Part shown: positions 9,980 through 18,780 of the stretch, one piece after another | How the letters are laid out: every line of letters begins with the position of its first letter | Position numbering within the stretch: position 1 is the stretch's first letter | From: Oscillospiraceae bacterium Marseille-Q3528 | GTDB taxonomy: Bacteria > Bacillota > Clostridia > Lachnospirales > Lachnospiraceae | Direction: 5' to 3' | Length of the DNA stretch: 64,000 nucleotides | Assembly (NCBI GenBank): GCA_018223385.1 | Contig: JAGTTR010000002.1 | Span: 62,001 to 126,000, forward strand | Translations under genes and position numbers: made by a program | Notes under the pieces: model-generated | What the model saw: the letters and a program-made list of their open reading frames with translations, nothing else | Database searches by the model: none | What the model was told of the DNA's origin: nothing

Positions 9980-10043
9980 GAACTGTAATCATTATTTTAA
10001 CGTGTTTCGCAAAAAATAACAAGTATATATGAGGAGGAACATC

Positions 10044-10985
10044 ATGGCATTTCTTATGACAGCGGCGGAGGCGCTGACGGAAGAGATCAACAATATCGGC
10101 AATATCGATACATCGGAGACGATGGAAAATCTGGAAAAATTAAAGGACGTGGATCCGAATAAGGTAGTGGAGTATTTCAAGGGGAAGATTCCGGATTTCA
10201 TTTCCTTCGGTATGACAGTGCTGCTGGCGCTGGTCATCTATTTTATCGGTTCCAGGCTCATCAAGCTGCTGCGCAGGATCGTGCGGCGTTCGCTGGAGCG
10301 GTCCCAGGTGGATACCGGCGTGGTACAGTTCGTAGATGCGCTGGTGAAAGCCATTGCCTATGCGGTGCTGCTTCTGACCATCATTTCTCTGTTTGGCATT
10401 GAGACTACGTCGTTTATCGCGGTGTTTGGTTCTGCCGGTCTGGCTGTTGGCCTGGCCTTGCAGGGAAGCCTGGCAAACTTCGCAGGAGGAGTGCTGATCC
10501 TGGCGCTGAAGCCCTTTGGTGTTGGAGACTATATTTCCACCGGTTCCAGCGAGGGAACGGTACAACAGATCTCCCTGTTTGCCACCAAGCTGCTCACCGT
10601 GGACAACCGTGCCATCATCATTCCCAACGGTGATCTGGCCAATTCCACCATCACCAACATCACGAAGGAGGAGTTCCGCCGTCTGGATCTGACGGTAGGC
10701 ATCGCCTATCAGGCAGACCTTCTGCAGGCAAAGCAGGTGCTGGAGCAGATCTATCGGAAGGACGCCTGCATTTTACAGGATCGTCCGATCCAGGTGTATG
10801 TGGACTCTCTGGGAGACAGTGCGGTAGTGCTGGGTGCCAGAGGATGGCTGGAGGCTGCCAATTACTGGGATACCAGATGGCGGATCCTGGAGCAGATCAA
10901 GCTGCAGTTTGACGCGGAGGGCATCGAGATCCCCTTCAATCAGCTGGATGTGCATATCGAAAATATGTCGTCACAGAATCAGTAG
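10044..10985 (+). CDS. MscS-family small-conductance mechanosensitive channel
   Basis: The 313-residue protein has an amphipathic N-terminus, three predicted membrane segments (starting at about residues 55, 95 and 120) and the MscS pore-helix signature rich in Gly/Ala (AVFGSAGLAVGLALQGSLAN). The soluble beta domain follows (GDYISTGSSEGTVQQI, IPNGDLANSTITN). Such channels release solutes on hypo-osmotic shock. The start at 10044 follows GAGGAGGAAC; an in-frame ATG at 10029 overlaps that ribosome site. Confidence 0.92.
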   Translation: MAFLMTAAEALTEEINNIGNIDTSETMENLEKLKDVDPNKVVEYFKGKIPDFISFGMTVLLALVIYFIGSRLIKLLRRIVRRSLERSQVDTGVVQFVDALVKAIAYAVLLLTIISLFGIETTSFIAVFGSAGLAVGLALQGSLANFAGGVLILALKPFGVGDYISTGSSEGTVQQISLFATKLLTVDNRAIIIPNGDLANSTITNITKEEFRRLDLTVGIAYQADLLQAKQVLEQIYRKDACILQDRPIQVYVDSLGDSAVVLGARGWLEAANYWDTRWRILEQIKLQFDAEGIEIPFNQLDVHIENMSSQNQ

Positions 10986-11001
10986 ATTCGAATGTTGCGT
11001 T

Positions 11002-11030
11002 GCCTGCCCGAGGTCTGTGCCTGGGCAGGC
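11002..11030 (+). other. GC-rich stem-loop after mscS
   Basis: GCCTGCCC (11002-11009) pairs with GGGCAGGC (11023-11030). There is no T run after it, so it may protect the mRNA end or be a weak terminator. Confidence 0.5.
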
Positions 11031-11076
11031 GGCACGACATGGATGGAAATTATATCTGGAAAATATCAGAAAAGAC

Positions 11077-11105
11077 TTGCTTTTTTACTTTGTTTTTGTT
11101 AATAT
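11077..11105 (+). promoter_or_regulatory. promoter for tRNA-Thr
   Basis: TTGCTT (11077-11082), a 17-base spacer and TAATAT (11100-11105) lie 25 bases before the tRNA. Confidence 0.7.
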
Positions 11106-11129
11106 ATTTCTTGCGTGAGTGATCACACT

Positions 11130-11202
<73 letters not shown>

Positions 11203-11206
11203 TTTG

Positions 11207-11235
11207 GCCTGCGAGCTGGTTTCGCAGGCTTTTTT
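11207..11235 (+). terminator. terminator after tRNA-Thr
   Basis: GCCTGCGA (11207-11214) pairs with TCGCAGGC (11222-11229) and six T residues follow. Confidence 0.9.
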
Positions 11236-11282
11236 CAACATCCGGGCTACCGTTTGCCCGTATGAAGGGAACACCTTTTTGG

Positions 11283-11311
11283 TTGTCCTTTTTCGGAATT
11301 CTTGGTATAAT
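11283..11311 (+). promoter_or_regulatory. promoter for the small membrane protein gene
   Basis: TTGTCC (11283-11288), a 17-base spacer and a consensus TATAAT (11306-11311) lie just before the gene. Confidence 0.75.
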
Positions 11312-11347
11312 AGGATATAAGATTTTATGAGATTTGGAGGATGAATG

Positions 11348-11812
11348 ATGGCAGGTACATTCAAACCCTATAACAATAATGAATCAGATCGCATCAGCGA
11401 GGAGCTGTTCGATGCGTTTGACGTAGATGATTATGATGAGCGGGAGGAGAAGCGCAGCCGGGCGTCCGGGCCTTCTGCCGGAAGAAGAACGCCTTCCGCC
11501 AACAATAGGAAGCGCCGCAGAAAAGACCGTCAGCTTATGGTGATGGTGGGCATGTGCGTGCTGGGCTTTTTGCTGATCGCGGAGATCCTGTGCGGCATCT
11601 TCCTCTGGAAATTTCCGGTATTCCCGGCCATCGCTGTGCCGGTGATGAATCTGGCCATCGGTATGATCCTGGGGGTATCCCTGTTCATTGCACCGATCCT
11701 CATTGCGGTGGTGGAGATCGCCGCCGGGGTGTTCGCCGGACAGATTCTGCTGGTGGTGCTGGGTGTGATCCTGCTGGCGGTAGCGCAGATTTTCTGCTAT
11801 GCGATCAAATGA
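11348..11812 (+). CDS. small membrane protein with charged N-terminus (hypothetical)
   Basis: The 154-residue product has two parts. The first 60 residues are hydrophilic, acidic and then strongly basic (GRRTPSANNRKRRRKDR). The rest is a chain of hydrophobic Gly/Ala/Ile/Val segments, probably three membrane helices. I do not recognise a family. Two adjacent ATG codons (11345, 11348) follow GGAGG; the second has the better spacing. The basic patch next to the membrane suggests a cytoplasmic N-terminus. It is a single gene with its own promoter. Confidence 0.7.
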   Translation: MAGTFKPYNNNESDRISEELFDAFDVDDYDEREEKRSRASGPSAGRRTPSANNRKRRRKDRQLMVMVGMCVLGFLLIAEILCGIFLWKFPVFPAIAVPVMNLAIGMILGVSLFIAPILIAVVEIAAGVFAGQILLVVLGVILLAVAQIFCYAIK

Positions 11813-11876
11813 GAAACACGAAAGAAAATTAAGAAAGGGCTGTTGCATGGATGTGCGGCGGCCTTGTTTTATATTG

Positions 11877-11927
11877 TTCGGAATATTTCCGATAAATATT
11901 GCACATTATTCCGAAGTTGGATATAAT
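11877..11927 (+). promoter_or_regulatory. promoter with flanking inverted repeat (candidate autoregulatory operator)
   Basis: TTGCAC (11899-11904), a 17-base spacer and TATAAT (11922-11927) form a near-consensus promoter. A perfect 8-base inverted repeat, TTCGGAAT (11877-11884) and ATTCCGAA (11908-11915), brackets the -35 box. The downstream gene encodes its own N-terminal HTH, so autoregulation is plausible. Confidence 0.65.
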
Positions 11928-11953
11928 GGATAAAAAGACAGGAGGTGTGAGCG

Positions 11954-13822
11954 ATGGAGATGATACGTGTCAGGGATGCGGCGCAGCGCTGGAATCTGAC
12001 GGAGCGGAGCGTGACGAATTTTTGCAAAGCAGGGAAAATCTCGGGAGCAAGGAAACAGGGACGTTCCTGGCTCATTCCGGCTGATGCGGTGAGACCGGAA
12101 GACAACCGGATAAAGTCCGGGGCGTACCAGAAGAATATGCGCCCGGGGCGGCTGCCACTTCCTGTGGGGATTTCTGATTATCGGCTGGCGTCATCGGAGT
12201 ATTATTATATTGATAAAACAATGCTGATCCGGGATTTTATCGATGAACGGCCGATGGTGTCTCTGTTTACCAGACCACGCCGGTTTGGCAAGACATTGAA
12301 TATGGATATGCTCCGCACCTATTTTGAAAAAACGCAGGAGGATACGTCTGTTTATTTCAGAGACAAGAAAATCTGGGCCTGCGGTAAATATTATCAGGAG
12401 TATCAGGGAAAATATCCGGTGATCTTTCTGACATTCAAAGATGTGAAATTCACTACCTGGGAAGAAACCTTTCAGGTGATCCGGGAACTGATTGCCAGGG
12501 AAGCTTATCGGCACAAAGAAATTCAGGACAGCGAAACGTGTGATGACCTAGATCGGCGGGCATTTGCCCGTCTGCTGTCGGGAGAGGCGACGGAAACAGA
12601 GCTATCCAGTGCACTGGCAGATCTGTCTGCGGCATTGCATAAGCATTATGGAATTGCGCCGATCATTATCATTGATGAGTACGATATCCCGATCCAGCAG
12701 GGATATATGCAGGGCTTTTATGATCCGGTTGTTTTGTTTATGCGGAATCTGTTTTCCGGCGGACTGAAAGATAACCGACATCTTTCCTATGGATTCCTGA
12801 CCGGCATTCTGCGCGTGGCCAAAGAGAGTATTTTCAGCGGTCTGAACAATCTGGCGATTCATTCTGTACTGGATCAGAAGTACAGCGAATATTTCGGATT
12901 TACCGCGGAGGAAGTCAGACAGATGGCGGGCTATTATGGGGTGCCGGAAAAGTATGATGAGATTTGTGCATGGTATGATGGCTATCAGTTTGGAAAGACA
13001 GAGATTTTTAATCCCTGGTCGGTGATCAGCTATTTCAGCAGCGGATGTGAACCAAGAGCTTTCTGGCAGTCCACGGGAAGCAATGATATTATCGGGGAAA
13101 TCATCGGCAGGGCAGATCAGGAGGTGTATGATAAACTGACCTCACTGGTGAATGGACAGTCTTTTGTCACTTACATTGATACCGGTGTGATTTATCCGCA
13201 GATCAAAAAGAATCCGTCTACGATTTACAGCTTTCTGCTGGTGGCAGGATATCTGAAAGCGATAAGGACGGATCTGGCGTTCAGCGGGGATTTTATGTGT
13301 GAGGTGGCACTTCCGAATAAAGAGATTGCCTTTGTGTACAGGAAGGAAATTCTTTCCAGGCTGGAGCCTGCTATTTCCCAGGCAACTGCCATTGCCATAC
13401 AGGAGGCGCTGTATGCGGGGGACGCAGAGCGGTTGAAAGCCACGATGCAGAAATTGCTTCTGCAGATCGTCAGCTTTTATGATACGGTCGGAGAAAATTT
13501 TTATCATGGATTTTTACTGGGGCTTTGTGTTTTGCTGCATGGTTCCTATGTGACTTCCAACAGAGAATCCGGGGAAGGGCGGTACGATATTCAGCTGCTG
13601 CCGGAAAATGATCGCCTGCCTGGAATTTTGATCGAATTAAAGGCGGAGAAGGACTGTACAGGAGATGATTTGAAAAAATTATCCGAACTGGCCCTTTGGC
13701 AGATCAGGGACCGCAAATATGATACGGAGCTGACTGCCAGAGGGGTACGGACGATTTATGCCTATGGCGTTGCCTTCAGCGGCAAACAGGTAGAAGTTGC
13801 AGTGGAAGAGATAAAAAAATAA
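11954..13822 (+). CDS. HTH - AAA-ATPase-like - PD-(D/E)XK nuclease fusion protein
   Basis: The 622-residue protein has three parts. Residues 1-55 look like a MerR/excisionase-type HTH (VRDAAQRWNLTERSVTNFCK and GRSWLIPADAV). Residues 65-340 match the AAA-ATPase-like family (PF09820), with DYRLASSEYYYIDKTMLI, the Walker A-like RPRRFGKTLNMDML and the Walker B-like PIIIIDEYDIPIQ. The C-terminus (about 510-615) matches the partner nuclease fold, with RYDIQLLPEN and GILIELKAE as likely Asp and Glu-X-Lys residues. The family is abundant in gut anaerobes and its role is unsettled. The start follows AGGAGGTG. It ends 7 bases from convergent dus. Confidence 0.8.
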   Translation: MEMIRVRDAAQRWNLTERSVTNFCKAGKISGARKQGRSWLIPADAVRPEDNRIKSGAYQKNMRPGRLPLPVGISDYRLASSEYYYIDKTMLIRDFIDERPMVSLFTRPRRFGKTLNMDMLRTYFEKTQEDTSVYFRDKKIWACGKYYQEYQGKYPVIFLTFKDVKFTTWEETFQVIRELIAREAYRHKEIQDSETCDDLDRRAFARLLSGEATETELSSALADLSAALHKHYGIAPIIIIDEYDIPIQQGYMQGFYDPVVLFMRNLFSGGLKDNRHLSYGFLTGILRVAKESIFSGLNNLAIHSVLDQKYSEYFGFTAEEVRQMAGYYGVPEKYDEICAWYDGYQFGKTEIFNPWSVISYFSSGCEPRAFWQSTGSNDIIGEIIGRADQEVYDKLTSLVNGQSFVTYIDTGVIYPQIKKNPSTIYSFLLVAGYLKAIRTDLAFSGDFMCEVALPNKEIAFVYRKEILSRLEPAISQATAIAIQEALYAGDAERLKATMQKLLLQIVSFYDTVGENFYHGFLLGLCVLLHGSYVTSNRESGEGRYDIQLLPENDRLPGILIELKAEKDCTGDDLKKLSELALWQIRDRKYDTELTARGVRTIYAYGVAFSGKQVEVAVEEIKK

Positions 13823-13829
13823 GGACAAT

Positions 13830-14762
13830 TTATTCATCCGCAAGCAGCAGGGCAAACATGTCCTGCACGGCTTTTTCATAATCCGGGAAGTGATTGGCTT
13901 TCCGGATTTTTTTCAGCGCTTTTTCGGGATGGGCGAAGGAGTTGCACAGATACGTCCACAGATCCTTCATCTTGTACAGGACCGGCATTTCCCCGGACAT
14001 GCGCTGCTGATAACCGGCATAGACGGCATCGTGGAAAGTGCGCAGGGTGTCGGGAGAGGCAGTGGCGCAGCCAGTCTCCATCTGTTCCAGCAGATAGGGT
14101 CTGCGCAGGATCTCCCGGCCGATCATGACAGAGGGGAGGTCTGGAAAGTTGTTTTGCAGTGCCTGCACATCTGCGGGGGTATGAATCTCGCCGTTGTAGC
14201 ACAGTGGGACATGCAGGGCCTTACAGGCTGCGGCAAAGGCATCCCGGTGGGGTATTCCGGTGTACTGCTCCCGGGAGAGCCGGGGATGGATGATGAGCTC
14301 GTCCAGGGGATATCCGGAAAAGATATCCAGCAGCCGGGGCCACTCGTCGGTATCCTCCACGCCGATGCGGGTTTTGATGGAGATGCGCATCGGGCAGCGA
14401 CTGAAAATCTCGTCCAGAAAAGCATCCAGCTCGTCAGGTACGCCAAGGAAACCGGCGCCCCGTTTCCGGGCGGTGACAGTTCCCGAGGGACAGCCCAGAT
14501 TCAGGTTCACCGTGTCGTAGCCGTAGTCGGCAAGCTGGGCGGCAATGGACAGAAAGTCCTCCGCGCGGTTGGTGAGGATCTGCGGGATGAGGCAGAGACT
14601 CTCGTTGTGTTCCGGCAGGATCTCGTCAATCTCCCGGCGGCTCAGCCGGGGATTGGCAAGAAAGGGTGTGAAGTATTTGTCCGCGCCCCGATAGCAGCTT
14701 CTCCAGGCGTTTCGAAAAATATAGGTGGAAAGCCCCTCCATGGGGGCAAAGTAGTATTTCAT
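13830..14762 (-). CDS. dus: tRNA-dihydrouridine synthase
   Basis: The 310-residue flavoprotein reduces uridines in the tRNA D loop. It shows the Dus start (YYFAPMEGLSTYIFRNAW), LNLGCPSGTVTARKRGAGF with the catalytic cysteine, the phosphate-binding YNGEIHTPADV and MIGREILRRPYLLEQ. The start at 14762 follows AAAGGAGA; an upstream in-frame ATG at 14825 is unsupported. It lies downstream of the ABC pair on the same strand with 105 bases between, so it may or may not be cotranscribed. Confidence 0.92.
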   Translation of the reverse strand: MKYYFAPMEGLSTYIFRNAWRSCYRGADKYFTPFLANPRLSRREIDEILPEHNESLCLIPQILTNRAEDFLSIAAQLADYGYDTVNLNLGCPSGTVTARKRGAGFLGVPDELDAFLDEIFSRCPMRISIKTRIGVEDTDEWPRLLDIFSGYPLDELIIHPRLSREQYTGIPHRDAFAAACKALHVPLCYNGEIHTPADVQALQNNFPDLPSVMIGREILRRPYLLEQMETGCATASPDTLRTFHDAVYAGYQQRMSGEMPVLYKMKDLWTYLCNSFAHPEKALKKIRKANHFPDYEKAVQDMFALLLADE

Positions 14763-14867
14763 GGGGATTCTCCTTTGGTTCTGAAAAGTCTGCTTTATTA
14801 TACAGAAAATTCCAGGAGAAAACAATGCACGTTTTTTTATTGCCGCCGGGGCTGGCCTGCATGGAGA

Positions 14868-15665
14868 TTACTGCAGTTTCTGACAGTATTTTTCCAGCAG
14901 GCTGATCATCGTGTAGAGCGCCATGGCGATGATGCACAGGATGACGATGGACAGGATGACCCAGTCCAGCCTGAACACCTGGCTGCCGTAAATGATGAGG
15001 TATCCCAGCCCCTGTCTGGCACCGATGAATTCCCCGATGATGACGCCCACCAGCGCCAGACCGATGTTGATCTTGGAGGTGGAAAAGAAGACGGGGATGT
15101 TGGCGGGGAGGATGACGCAGCGCAGAATATCCAGTCTGCCGCCGCCCAGGGTGCGGATCAGTTTCTGCATATCGGGGTCCACCTCCCGGAAACCGGTGTA
15201 CAGGCTGATGATGGTGCCGAAGATGGCCACGGAGATGCCTGCGGTGATGATCGTCCGCATGTTGGCGCCCAGCCAGACGATGAGCAGCGGGGCCAGGGCG
15301 GATTTGGGCAGGCTGTTGAGCACCACCAGGTAGGGCTCCATGATCTCGGAAAACTGCCGGGACAGCCACAGAAGGACCGCGGCCAGGGTGCCGATGATCA
15401 ACACCAGCAGAAAGCTGATGAGCGTCTCCGCCAGGGTGATGCCGGTGTGCAAAAAAAGGCTGCCATCCCGGCACATGGACAGGCAGGTGCGGGTCAGACG
15501 GCTGGGACAGCTGAAAATAAAGGCATCGATGCGGCCGCTGTCGGCAGCGATCTCCCACAGGCACAGGAATACTACCAGCAGGGTGATGCGGGAGGCCGAG
15601 ATCATCCGGCGGTGTTTTTGCTGTTTTTGAAGATAAGCGGTCTGGGCAGGGGAGAGGTTAGTCAT
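14868..15665 (-). CDS. ABC transporter permease (SsuC/TauC/ThiX-like)
   Basis: The 265-residue protein has about six membrane segments and the inner-membrane-component signature. The EAA-like loop is at GGGRLDILRCVILPANIPVF and GEFIGARQGLGYLI sits near the C-terminus. This class imports sulfonates, nitrate or thiamine precursors; the substrate cannot be set from sequence. Its start overlaps the end of the ATPase gene by 8 bases. No periplasmic-type binding protein gene is adjacent, which is odd for an importer. Confidence 0.88.
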   Translation of the reverse strand: MTNLSPAQTAYLQKQQKHRRMISASRITLLVVFLCLWEIAADSGRIDAFIFSCPSRLTRTCLSMCRDGSLFLHTGITLAETLISFLLVLIIGTLAAVLLWLSRQFSEIMEPYLVVLNSLPKSALAPLLIVWLGANMRTIITAGISVAIFGTIISLYTGFREVDPDMQKLIRTLGGGRLDILRCVILPANIPVFFSTSKINIGLALVGVIIGEFIGARQGLGYLIIYGSQVFRLDWVILSIVILCIIAMALYTMISLLEKYCQKLQ

Positions 15666-16425
15666 AGGCGTTCAGCTCCTTCCAGATTTCGTTGAAATAT
15701 TCTTTGAATTCCGGGGCACTGCGGCATTGGAAGGGCGTGCGGTTCTCCATCGCAAAATGGACGGGCACCACCGCGCGGATGCGTGCAGGCCGTTTGCCAA
15801 GGACGATGACCCGGTCGGCACAACTGATGGCCTCGGACAGATCATGGGTGACGAGAATGGCCGTTTTCTGCTCCCGGCGGATAATGGTGGCAATGTCGTC
15901 ACAGACGGTAAGCCTTGTCTGGTAATCCAGGGCGGAGAACGGTTCGTCCAGCAGTAGAAGCTCCGGTTGCAGCACCAGGGTGCGGATGAGGGCCGCCCGC
16001 TGGCGCATGCCGCCGGACAGTTCGCTGGGACGGGCATTGCGGAAGGGGGCCAGTCCATACTGTTCCAGCATGGCTTCTGCCCGGGCCAGAGTTTCTTCTG
16101 TACATTTTCTGCGGATTTCCAGTCCCAGGATGACATTGCGGTAAATGGAACGCCACTCGAACAGGTGATCCTTCTGGAGCATGTAGCCGATGCGCTCCCG
16201 CTCCCGGAGGACCGGGTTGCCTTTCAGCGTGATTTCCCCGGCTTCCGGGGCAAGAAGGCCGCAGATCAGGTTCAGCAGGGTGGATTTGCCGCAGCCGGAG
16301 GGGCCAACAATGGCGACAAATTCCCCCTCTTTTACGGAAAATGATATATCAGACAGTGCCGGGGTCTCTCCCTCGGGACTGTGGTAAGAATAACGGACGT
16401 CTGTAAGATTCAGGAAAGCATCCAT
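15658..16425 (-). CDS. ABC transporter ATP-binding protein (SsuB/TauB/ThiZ-like)
   Basis: The 255-residue ATPase has Walker A GPSGCGKST, Q-loop YMLQKDHLFEW, signature LSGGMRQRAALIRTL, Walker B LLLLDEPFSALD and switch His in VTHDLSEAI. It pairs with the overlapping permease. The absence of a substrate-binding gene on either side leaves the substrate open. The 163-base gap to divergent queH shows no TPP or other riboswitch that I recognise. Confidence 0.9.
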   Translation of the reverse strand: MDAFLNLTDVRYSYHSPEGETPALSDISFSVKEGEFVAIVGPSGCGKSTLLNLICGLLAPEAGEITLKGNPVLRERERIGYMLQKDHLFEWRSIYRNVILGLEIRRKCTEETLARAEAMLEQYGLAPFRNARPSELSGGMRQRAALIRTLVLQPELLLLDEPFSALDYQTRLTVCDDIATIIRREQKTAILVTHDLSEAISCADRVIVLGKRPARIRAVVPVHFAMENRTPFQCRSAPEFKEYFNEIWKELNAYD

Positions 16426-16521
16426 AGACGGTATCCTTTCCGCTGGTTTCTATTTATAGTATGAAAAACAGGGAAATCGTGTGTTTGTGATCCCAAGCAG
16501 GGCGGCCGGAAGGATTTTTTC

Positions 16522-16550
16522 TTGCAGAGCCTCTTTTCCTGACGTATAAT
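16522..16550 (+). promoter_or_regulatory. promoter for queH
   Basis: TTGCAG (16522-16527), a 17-base spacer and TATAAT (16545-16550) lie 39 bases before queH. Confidence 0.75.
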
Positions 16551-16588
16551 AAAAAGCACTGAAGCGCCTTTGCGGGAGGAGGGATGTT

Positions 16589-17245
16589 ATGACGAAGCGA
16601 AATTATCAGAAGGAGCTGGATGCGGTCATCGAACAGGTGACGAAGGAGGGGCGGGTGCCAAGCCTTTTGCTGCACAGCTGCTGCGGCCCGTGCAGTTCCT
16701 ATGTGCTGGAATATCTGTCCCGGTATTTTGCCATCACGGTGTTTTATTACAATCCGAACATCTATCCCCCCGAGGAATACGAGCATCGGGTGAAGGAGCA
16801 GCAGCGGTTTATCGCGGAATGCACCTTCGACCACCCGGTACAGTTTGTGGCCGGGGATTACGAGCCGGAACTCTTTTACGATGCGGTGCGCACGCTGGAG
16901 GACTGCCCGGAGGGCGGGGAGCGCTGTTTTGTGTGCTACCGGCTGCGCCTTGCCGAGGCGGCGAAGCTGGCGGACGAGCTGGGATTCGATTATTTTACGA
17001 CAACGCTGTCCATCAGCCCCCACAAGAACGCGGCAAAGCTCAACGAGATCGGGGAGGAGCTGGCCGGGATTACCAAGGCCAGACACCTGCCCTCGGATTT
17101 TAAAAAGCGGGGCGGCTACAAGCGTTCGGTGGAGCTTTCCGCGGAACACGGCATGTACCGGCAGGACTACTGCGGCTGTGTTTTTTCCAAGAGAGAGCGG
17201 GAACGGCAGCAGCAGGAGAAAGCGCAGGAAAGAAACGAATCATAA
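16589..17245 (+). CDS. queH: epoxyqueuosine reductase QueH
   Basis: The 218-residue protein matches the QueH (DUF208) family, which performs the last step of queuosine synthesis in tRNA in place of QueG. Visible cysteine motifs are HSCCGPCSSY near residue 29, CFVCYRLRL near 112 and DYCGCVFS near 192, consistent with the iron-sulfur and metal sites of the family. NPNIYPPEEYEHR is also typical. It is followed after 18 bases by argH, so cotranscription is likely although the functions differ. Confidence 0.9.
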   Translation: MTKRNYQKELDAVIEQVTKEGRVPSLLLHSCCGPCSSYVLEYLSRYFAITVFYYNPNIYPPEEYEHRVKEQQRFIAECTFDHPVQFVAGDYEPELFYDAVRTLEDCPEGGERCFVCYRLRLAEAAKLADELGFDYFTTTLSISPHKNAAKLNEIGEELAGITKARHLPSDFKKRGGYKRSVELSAEHGMYRQDYCGCVFSKRERERQQQEKAQERNES

Positions 17246-17263
17246 AACAGGAGGATCAGACAT

Positions 17264-18655
17264 ATGGCACAGTTATGGGGCGGCCGTTTCACCAAAGAGA
17301 CGGATCAGCTGGTTTACAATTTCAATGCTTCGATTAATTTTGACAAAAAGCTTTACCGGGAGGATATCCAGGGAAGCATTGCCCATGTGACGATGATGGC
17401 AAAGCAGGGCATTGTCACAGAGGAAGAGAAGGAAGCCATCATCGGCGGCCTGCAGGGCATTCTGGCGGACGTGGAGAGCGGTGCGCTGGAGATCACGGAG
17501 AAATACGAGGATATTCACAGCTTTGTGGAGGCCAACCTCATTGACCGGATCGGGGATGCGGGCAAAAAGCTGCACACCGGAAGAAGCCGGAACGACCAGG
17601 TGGCCGTGGACATGCGTCTGTACGTGCGCAGACAGGTGCAGGAGACCGATGAGCTGTTGAAGGAGCTGCTGGAGACGCTGCATAAGATCATGGAAGAGAA
17701 CGTGGAGACGTATATGCCGGGCTTCACCCATCTGCAGAAGGCCCAGCCCATCACCCTAGCACTGCATATCGGCGCGTATTTTGAGATGTTCAAGCGGGAT
17801 CGCTCTCGTCTGCACGACATTTACCGCCGGATGAACTACTGTCCGCTGGGAGCAGGCGCCCTGGCAGGCACCACCTATCCGCTTGACCGGGAATATACGG
17901 CAGAGCTTCTGGGCTTCTATGGCCCCACCATGAACGCCATTGATTCCGTGGCAGACCGGGATTACACCATTGAATTCCTGGCAGCCCTGTCTACCATCAT
18001 GATGCATCTGAGCCGTTTTTCCGAGGAAGTGATCATCTGGAACACGAATGAATACCGGTTCGTGGAGCTGGACGACGCCTACAGCACCGGCAGCAGCATC
18101 ATGCCCCAGAAGAAAAACCCGGATATCGCGGAGCTTGTCCGGGGAAAGACCGGCCGGGTGTACGGCGCCCTTATGTCCATGCTCACGGTCATGAAGGGAC
18201 TGCCGCTGGCGTACAATAAGGATATGCAGGAGGATAAGGAGATGACCTTTGACGCCATTGACACGGCCAAAGGCTGCATCCACCTGTTCAACGGCATGGC
18301 CGCAACGATGAAATTCAACAAAGATGTGATGGAAAAGAGTGCAAAAAACGGTTTCACCAACGCCACCGACGCGGCAGACTATCTGGTGAATCATGGTGTG
18401 CCCTTCCGGGATGCCCATTCCATCGTGGGCCGTCTGGTGCTGTACTGCATCGACAAAAACTGCGCCATCGAGGATCTGTCCATTGAGGAATTAAAGGCTA
18501 TCAGCCCGGTATTTGAGGCGGATGTGTATGATGCCATCAGCCTGAAAACCTGCGTGGACAAGCGGCTGACCATCGGCGCACCGGGCAAAGAAGCCATGGA
18601 GCAGGTGATCGCAGCCAACCGGATGTATTTGGAAGCGCAGGAAAACTGGGATTAA
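17264..18655 (+). CDS. argH: argininosuccinate lyase
   Basis: The 463-residue enzyme splits argininosuccinate to arginine and fumarate. It shows LWGGRFTKETDQLVYNFNAS, HTGRSRNDQVA, the TYMPGFTHLQKAQP loop, and the fumarase/aspartase signature GSSIMPQKKNPD carrying the catalytic serine loop. The length is standard. No other arginine gene is present in the window, so argG must lie elsewhere. It is preceded by an AGGAGG site. Confidence 0.97.
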   Translation: MAQLWGGRFTKETDQLVYNFNASINFDKKLYREDIQGSIAHVTMMAKQGIVTEEEKEAIIGGLQGILADVESGALEITEKYEDIHSFVEANLIDRIGDAGKKLHTGRSRNDQVAVDMRLYVRRQVQETDELLKELLETLHKIMEENVETYMPGFTHLQKAQPITLALHIGAYFEMFKRDRSRLHDIYRRMNYCPLGAGALAGTTYPLDREYTAELLGFYGPTMNAIDSVADRDYTIEFLAALSTIMMHLSRFSEEVIIWNTNEYRFVELDDAYSTGSSIMPQKKNPDIAELVRGKTGRVYGALMSMLTVMKGLPLAYNKDMQEDKEMTFDAIDTAKGCIHLFNGMAATMKFNKDVMEKSAKNGFTNATDAADYLVNHGVPFRDAHSIVGRLVLYCIDKNCAIEDLSIEELKAISPVFEADVYDAISLKTCVDKRLTIGAPGKEAMEQVIAANRMYLEAQENWD

Positions 18656-18679
18656 AGATGCCTGAGGAATAAAAAAGGG

Positions 18680-18708
18680 TTGCATTTTTCCGGATTGTGG
18701 TTTAGTAT
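18680..18708 (+). promoter_or_regulatory. promoter for asd
   Basis: TTGCAT (18680-18685), a 17-base spacer and TAGTAT (18703-18708). A small hairpin AAAGAC/GTCTTT (18717-18732) lies in the leader. Confidence 0.65.
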
Positions 18709-18780
18709 CTTATGAGAAAGACAGATGTCTTTGTAAGAGAGACACGCAGAGGATATGCGAAACGAAGAGGAGATTGTGAA

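Noticed and set aside
13890..15695. 601-codon plus-strand frame across dus and the ABC permease
   Set aside because: It spans two clear minus-strand genes and the gap between them; its repetitive Gly/Asp/Gln-rich product is typical of a shadow frame.
16426..16588. Possible TPP or other riboswitch upstream of the ABC importer
   Set aside because: The gap is short and shows no conserved riboswitch core; only the divergent queH promoter is convincing.
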